From Marisa cornuarietis (lineage: Eukaryota; Mollusca; Gastropoda; Architaenioglossa; Ampullariidae), in NCBI GenBank assembly GCA_004794655.1, contig SMMW01000186.1:558001-622000 (forward strand): 64,000 bases of DNA, read 5' to 3'. The notes beneath the pieces were generated by a model. It saw only the letters and a list, made by a program, of their open reading frames with translations. It did no database searches and was not told the DNA's origin. Each line of letters begins with the position of its first letter. The first letter of the stretch is position 1. Shown here piece after piece: positions 58,661 to 64,000 of this stretch. The translations under genes and the position numbers were made by a program.

Positions 58661-60947
58661 GGATCTGGACTTTGTAAGAAAAAAACAAAAAACACTGTGT
58701 GGAGCTCATTATACAAATTGTTGGCTTCAGAGTGCCAGCCATACATGGATTACTGTTATCATGCCAACATTGTTTACCCAAGTCAGTATCTAAGAAATAG
58801 CCTCATGCAGTATTCTACTGGCAAAATGCTTGAAATAGTTCCTGTGTACCTCTGTCAAGGTATCTTTAAAAGTGACACTTTGGTCCTGAATATTTTTTTA
58901 ACAGAGTTTTTTTGTTCTGTTTGAAGAAGGGTGTAATGGGCTATTTAGGACTACATAACTGATGGACAATTGCAGACACTGCATAATTCAGATATCCTAG
59001 CCTTCTTCAAGCTTGTTGCTAATGCTGCTACTGTCCCAGGTCATGTTTTGCAGGCAATCATATCTTTCTGTAAATATCCCCCCTAATTTTCAGTGTCCCA
59101 TTGGCACTGTGGGCACTTACATGTAAGGAACGGAAGGGCAACCTACCTCAGAACCTGAAACAGCAGTAACATAAATGTTTCACATGTAAGGTACTTCACG
59201 TGGTATTTACCTGTACTTGCATCAGCTTGTGTCAGCAAGGTTTAGGTTTATGACAATTCTATGAAAGCAACATTCTATAGTAGCCCTGATTACCCCCCCA
59301 CTGTAACCGTTATATGCAGTTTTTTACGATTTCTCTGATTTTAGGTAGCACTGTGTAAATGACATTATTTGTACAACATTTCAAGAGGGTGTCGAGTATG
59401 GTGTAATATATAAATTAGAGAGTACCATTTTGATTGCTTTGATGTTATTTTATGCTAGCAACATTTCAGAAACCACTTTCCTTTTAGTATTTAACACCTG
59501 CTATCGAACATTGAAATTAACTTTAAGCTGCTCAGCATCAAATATATGCATACTGTGAAGTATGAACAAATGTTTGGAACATGATAGCAGATGGGTGTAA
59601 AATGCAGATATTTTTTGTCATATGCACTTCTTAAAAACAATGCTTGGAGCTAAAGGTGTTGCAACACAGCGTGTTTGCATTCATAATAAAGCTGCATTCA
59701 ATGAACTAGAAATAAATGGCTTTTTTTCAGTTCATGTTTCTGCAGGAACTACCTGCATCTTGCTAATTCATATAATTATGATTTTCTCTGTGTTATGTGT
59801 TTGAACAGAATCAGTCATATAATTATATATTAATGTTAGCACCATGTCTTTCAAGTTGTATAACATGTTAGAAGTCATAAAACTAAAGACTAAGAGTTCA
59901 GATCTCTACTTTTGCTTAAAGTTCATATCTTTTTAGAAAAGAAGCTAGTTTATATAAAGAGTTTTTTACGTGCTTTTGTACTGTGTCATGATGCAAATGC
60001 TGCATCATTTCAAAAGATTTTTTTTTTCTTTGCTATCGTTTGCTTGGATCTGGATGGAAGGGGAGCATATTTCGAATAGTGTGGGAATTTTCAACAAATA
60101 TTTTATGTGCAATTTGGTGATAATAAACATTTATAAAAGGATTTTTACTGTTTTAAAAGATATCCTTGATGGTGGATGTGGCTACTCATTACCATGGGGA
60201 GTTAACCACAATCAACAATTTGTGCTTTTGACAAGAGTAGGATGCCTCAAGTCTTATAAATGTGTTAAAAATAATTTGAAATTTTCCACAAGACATTTAA
60301 AATAAATGGCGCACATCACAGTTGAACAACATTCAGCTATAATTAATGTTTCCACATTTGTTTTACATAAAACCACCAGCAGTAATTCCCACTTGAGTGT
60401 TTATAAAATAATGAATATTTACCTTGAAAAACAAATAATAGGAAGTCTAGTGCATGTCAGAAGCGCTTTACTGGCATTAAAACATTCAACAAGCAATACA
60501 TGCATTAAGTAAGACTAGGAGTGATGCAAGCTTAAATGCCAAAAATTAAATAATAAACCCAACAATCACAATTCTTAAATGTCTTTAAATGGAATTTGGT
60601 ATGTGGCCTTAGTTCTGTTTATTTGTTCATGCTACTGGTGCTGTTCATAAACTTGCATAGGCTTCATTCCACAAAACGTGTCAGTAGTAGTGAATCATTG
60701 GCTGCCTGCCTGGTTGGCCCCAAGGAGCCTCCAAGAAGTGGAAACACTTTCCCATGCTGGACCTGCCTGCTTCCACACTGGTGAACCTTGTCAGTTCCTG
60801 CATTCCTCAAGTTCCCATAACGGCCATACAGGTTAAAAAACTGAAGTGGTCCAAACCCTTTGTGTTCTCTCACATTCACAATGCACTGCTGTTGTGATAA
60901 GTGACTTCACCCCTTAAAACACCAAGGAATTCATAGCGTGGAGCAGT
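58661..60947. other. Convergent 3' flanks of RABAC1 (+) and the HAUS5-like gene (-)
   Basis: Presumed untranslated and intergenic sequence with several AATAAA motifs on the plus strand (for example near 59686 and 60124). Chance ORFs only. Nothing else recognised. Confidence 0.5.
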
Positions 60948-63722
60948 TTAGTTTTCAATTTGCATTTGACGAATTTTGGTGGCAATGATACGCCACTTGT
61001 TGTACCACTGTTGGTATGAGTGATCTTCCACCATCAGCCATGGTGTGACAAACTGCGCTGGTTGTTCCCACCTATGAAGAATTTTTATTTTAGATGAGCA
61101 GAGTTTCAATTTGAATTACAAAATTTAACATGCTATATGTATTAACTCTTCCTATACAGTTTGCACCTGCGAATGTGAACGTTTTCATAGCTATAGTTTA
61201 AATGCATCGAGACACCCGCATTGAACAAGTGAATGAGATGAATGAACAAAATGTTTATATATATATATACACACACTGTGTGTGAAATTGATCTTTAGAC
61301 AAAGAAGTTTTGTTTGTAAGCAGTATATCTGTATGGGAATAAACAGAGAAGAGAACCAAATCACAATTTCTCCAAATTAAGATTTGTTGCGGAAAATAAA
61401 TGAAGCAGGAAACTAAAATGCACTGTTTACTTGTAGTTTGCTACTGTGATCAAATACATCCCGATTGGTAGGGACTTACGCGTACCCTTTCATTCATTTT
61501 CTTCATCTACCTAATGGCCCATGATATTATACATGAAGTAATGTTTGAGATGGTCTTCTAATAAACATTGGAGGAATTAAATCAAATGCTATAATGAGGA
61601 TGAAATGTTTAACAAAAAAACAGTGAAATAACTTGACCAGAGACAGAGGGTAGCATACCATGACTGGACACGGTCCTTGACCTTAATGCACTCTGTAGAG
61701 GCAAGTGCTGTCTTCGAAATGCGTTTCTGCAGTCTGGGCAGTAAGTTTTCTAGTTCTTTCCTGTCTTGAATCCTAACCTTCTCGCACAGATCTGAAGATA
61801 AAAGACCATGATTTGACATTGCCAACCTACATCACCGGGGAATTTCACAGGATGGTTGTTTTCTCACGTTTTTTTAACCCTCCTCACAGAAAAAAGCTAA
61901 CAGACTTGTTCTGGATTACAAATATTGCACACAAAAAACATGCTTAGAATACTGATTATACAAAGAAAAACATAGAATGCTGCTTCCATACAGAACACTT
62001 AAAAGGCTGGGCAAATTTTGTTATAAAACAATGCCAAAAAAGTAATTAAATATGGAAGACATACATGCTGTATTATAATATAACTTTGATTTAGCAGTGC
62101 GGGGAACATGCACAACTGATGGCAGTAGTGTTATGCTTTGGCCAGTGCATATAAAAAGCTCTCTATTATGATTATGAACATGATAAGTAAGAAAGGCAAG
62201 GATGCAAGCAAAGTATTTCAATGTATAAAAGATTTAATAAAAATGTGGGAAATAATGAAAAAAATCGATTAGACAAATTTATTAAGCATTTATTACTGAG
62301 CTAGCACATTTATTTTACAAGAGTAGGCTGAAGCTGGCAAGATGCCTGGCAATTTGAAATAAATCTAGTGTTGTTATGAAAAATCTGTGCTGAAATTTGA
62401 AAAACAGATTAAAATGCAGAAAATATGTTTTTACCTGTTACCACAAGGATTACAACTCCTATCACAAAAACCATGAGACAATAAAAGTAAGAACATCTTT
62501 TGACTCGTGTGACATTTATTCAAAAATCTATTTTATCATGTTTATCGTTGTCAGTAGCAGGTTATCTATCTTTGAGACTTACCTTAGAGCCAATATTTTT
62601 ATTTTTCTCTATACTTCTCTTTGTTTGCTATAGGCAATAATCTTGTGCCAATATTGAGAAAAACCAAAAATCACACCAGTGTCCTCCTGAAATGAGAACA
62701 CTTGCATTTCATCTGCAAAGACCATCACCTGTTATGTTGTCAAGGTTGCAACTGAAGCCACTGACATTAAGCACCTGCTGACAGCTGGCAATTTGGGCAC
62801 TGGTGCTTGCAGCTGTTCTCTCTAACTCCTGCTTCAGCTGTAGGCAGTGATGCAGGATGCACTCAGATGCCTGTGTTACAGCAACAAATTTTTCATTCAG
62901 TTCTCTGAGTCAAGAAGACAGATATTACCACAGAAACAATGCATTCAAACAACATAAAACAAATAAAAATAAAAATAAATATACCCCAAAAAGAGTTCAA
63001 AACCAAAAAAATGCACAGGGATATTTTCTGGAATATACACCCACATTCATCAAACTGTTCACTTAGTTAATCACAAGCTTGTGCATTTATATATATATAT
63101 ATATTTGCCTCTATGACACTACATTACCTTGAAATCTGGGAACTCAAGATGTGAGAGCATTGCTTGGAGAGGCTGTCTGATGGCTACAGCTGCTGGGTGA
63201 TTTCTGTAATTAATGGATAAGTCCAACAAACTGCACTTCGTAGTGCTGCAACACACAAGGAAGTCATTAAAGTCTGACTAATAAGAGTGGTGATTTATAA
63301 AATACAAACCTGGATCTTAAAATCAGCTGGTCAAAGCTACAGTCTATTTGACTAAACCAATATGACAAGATAGTTATAATCTCATCTGTAGTACTCCACA
63401 TATGGAAATAAAAAATATGATTTTTTTTTACATCAGTCCAGCAACTAAGCTCGCAAAATCCACCTCAGTAAAATATAAGCTTCAGTGACTGCATTTAAAT
63501 AATTACTTGGCAAACCACAAACTTTTAAGCACGAAAAAAAGAAATGAACACTGAACACAGACACGATTGTTTTTACCTGTCAAGGTAGAGCCATGCAAGA
63601 TATGGCATGGACAGGGAAGCAAATCTTTCCACTTCTGCAATAACATTGCCTTTGAGGTCCATGGTCAGACCATATATTTCTGACTCATGGCCAGACAGTG
63701 ACCGCGAGATGTAAAGGGTGAT
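60948..63722 (-). CDS. Probable HAUS5 (augmin subunit 5), C-terminal part, 5 exons, 5' end outside window
   Basis: In transcript order: 63722-63577, 63245-63128, 62904-62729, 61791-61659 and 61071-60948, with the stop at 60950-60948. Translation gives ITLYISRSLSGHESEIYG, then TTKCSLLDLSINYRNHP, a helical coil-prone exon (LHHCLQLKQELERTAAS), ELENLLPRLQKRISK, and an end with VQSWWEQPAQFVTPWL followed by HSYQQWYNKWRIIATKIRQ. The Trp-rich W-W-E-Q-P-A-Q end and coil content recall the augmin subunit HAUS5, which helps seed microtubules on spindle microtubules; this comes from memory of the family and is not certain. The junction between 63128 and 62904 breaks reading phase by one base with the obvious splice sites. 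Other junctions agree. Confidence 0.5.
61142..61250 (+). repeat. Interspersed repeat fragment shared with 2323
   Basis: Starts TTAACTCTTCCTATACAG and matches the NOMO-intron copy through CACCTGCGAATG and the following CATAGCTATAG-like stretch. It lies in an intron of the HAUS5-like gene, about 70 bases upstream of the last exon in transcript terms. Confidence 0.5.
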
Positions 63723-64000
63723 CTATGAAACAATAAAATTAGTGTATAATTAAAAGATTTGACTCCAGATTCAGTTTTCTTCCTTATGTGACAAGTAAAG
63801 AGTGATTTTAAAAATTAAGATCAAAGATTTATGCTGAATCTTGGAATTAAAAAAAATTATAGGAACAATGTTTTTAGTCTTTTGTGTTACCTTAATAAAC
63901 GAGCATCTTAGTATTAAAATATTTGTAGGCTCACGAAAAAACCCTCAACAAACAAAAAAATTTCACAGCCATCAAGGTAAAACAAGCTCATTACGATAAA

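Noticed and set aside
1..64000. Operon-like or co-functional gene cluster
   Set aside because: The neighbouring genes belong to unrelated pathways, have separate introns and mixed strands, and show no shared regulatory element.

Overview
This is a eukaryotic nuclear window. All protein genes are split by GT-AG introns, the sequence is AT-rich with many microsatellites, and it carries tRNA-derived SINEs, decayed non-LTR retrotransposons (LINEs) and short inverted-repeat DNA transposons. The proteins are animal orthologues, and the gene and SINE style suggests a mollusc, perhaps a gastropod; that placement is inference from general appearance, with no database comparison.

Layout, left to right: the C-terminal half of NOMO, an ER membrane-protein biogenesis factor (+, 203-4903); a repeat-bearing spacer; a cytosolic sulfotransferase (+, 11388-18789) whose introns hold two identical tRNA-Leu(CAG) genes in opposite orientation and a gutted LINE with a second transposon nested in it; a BTB/AT-hook/eight-C2H2-finger transcription factor (+, 20145-27073); two head-to-tail, nearly identical copies of a decayed duplicate of that gene (28721-36989); PEX19 (+, 37906-43881); TBCEL, the tubulin cofactor E-like protein (-, 46955-53747); RABAC1/PRA1 (+, 54741-58660), divergent from TBCEL; and the 3' half of a probable HAUS5 augmin subunit gene (-, 60948-63722, running off the right edge).

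The genes do not form one pathway. They are housekeeping and cell-biology genes: ER biogenesis, sulfonation, transcription, peroxisome import, tubulin turnover, Rab/Golgi traffic and, probably, spindle microtubule nucleation. Exon boundaries were read by eye and checked by reading-phase arithmetic. All junctions in the complete genes keep phase; one junction in the HAUS5-like gene does not.

No clearly new biological system was seen. The most informative signals are the very recent (or artefactual) tandem duplication of a BTB-zinc-finger pseudogene, a transposon insertion inside it at a TTAA whose empty site can be read from the parent gene, a group of TTAA-bounded miniature transposons across the window, the inverted intronic tRNA pair, and a large low-complexity insert in the leucine-rich repeat region of TBCEL.
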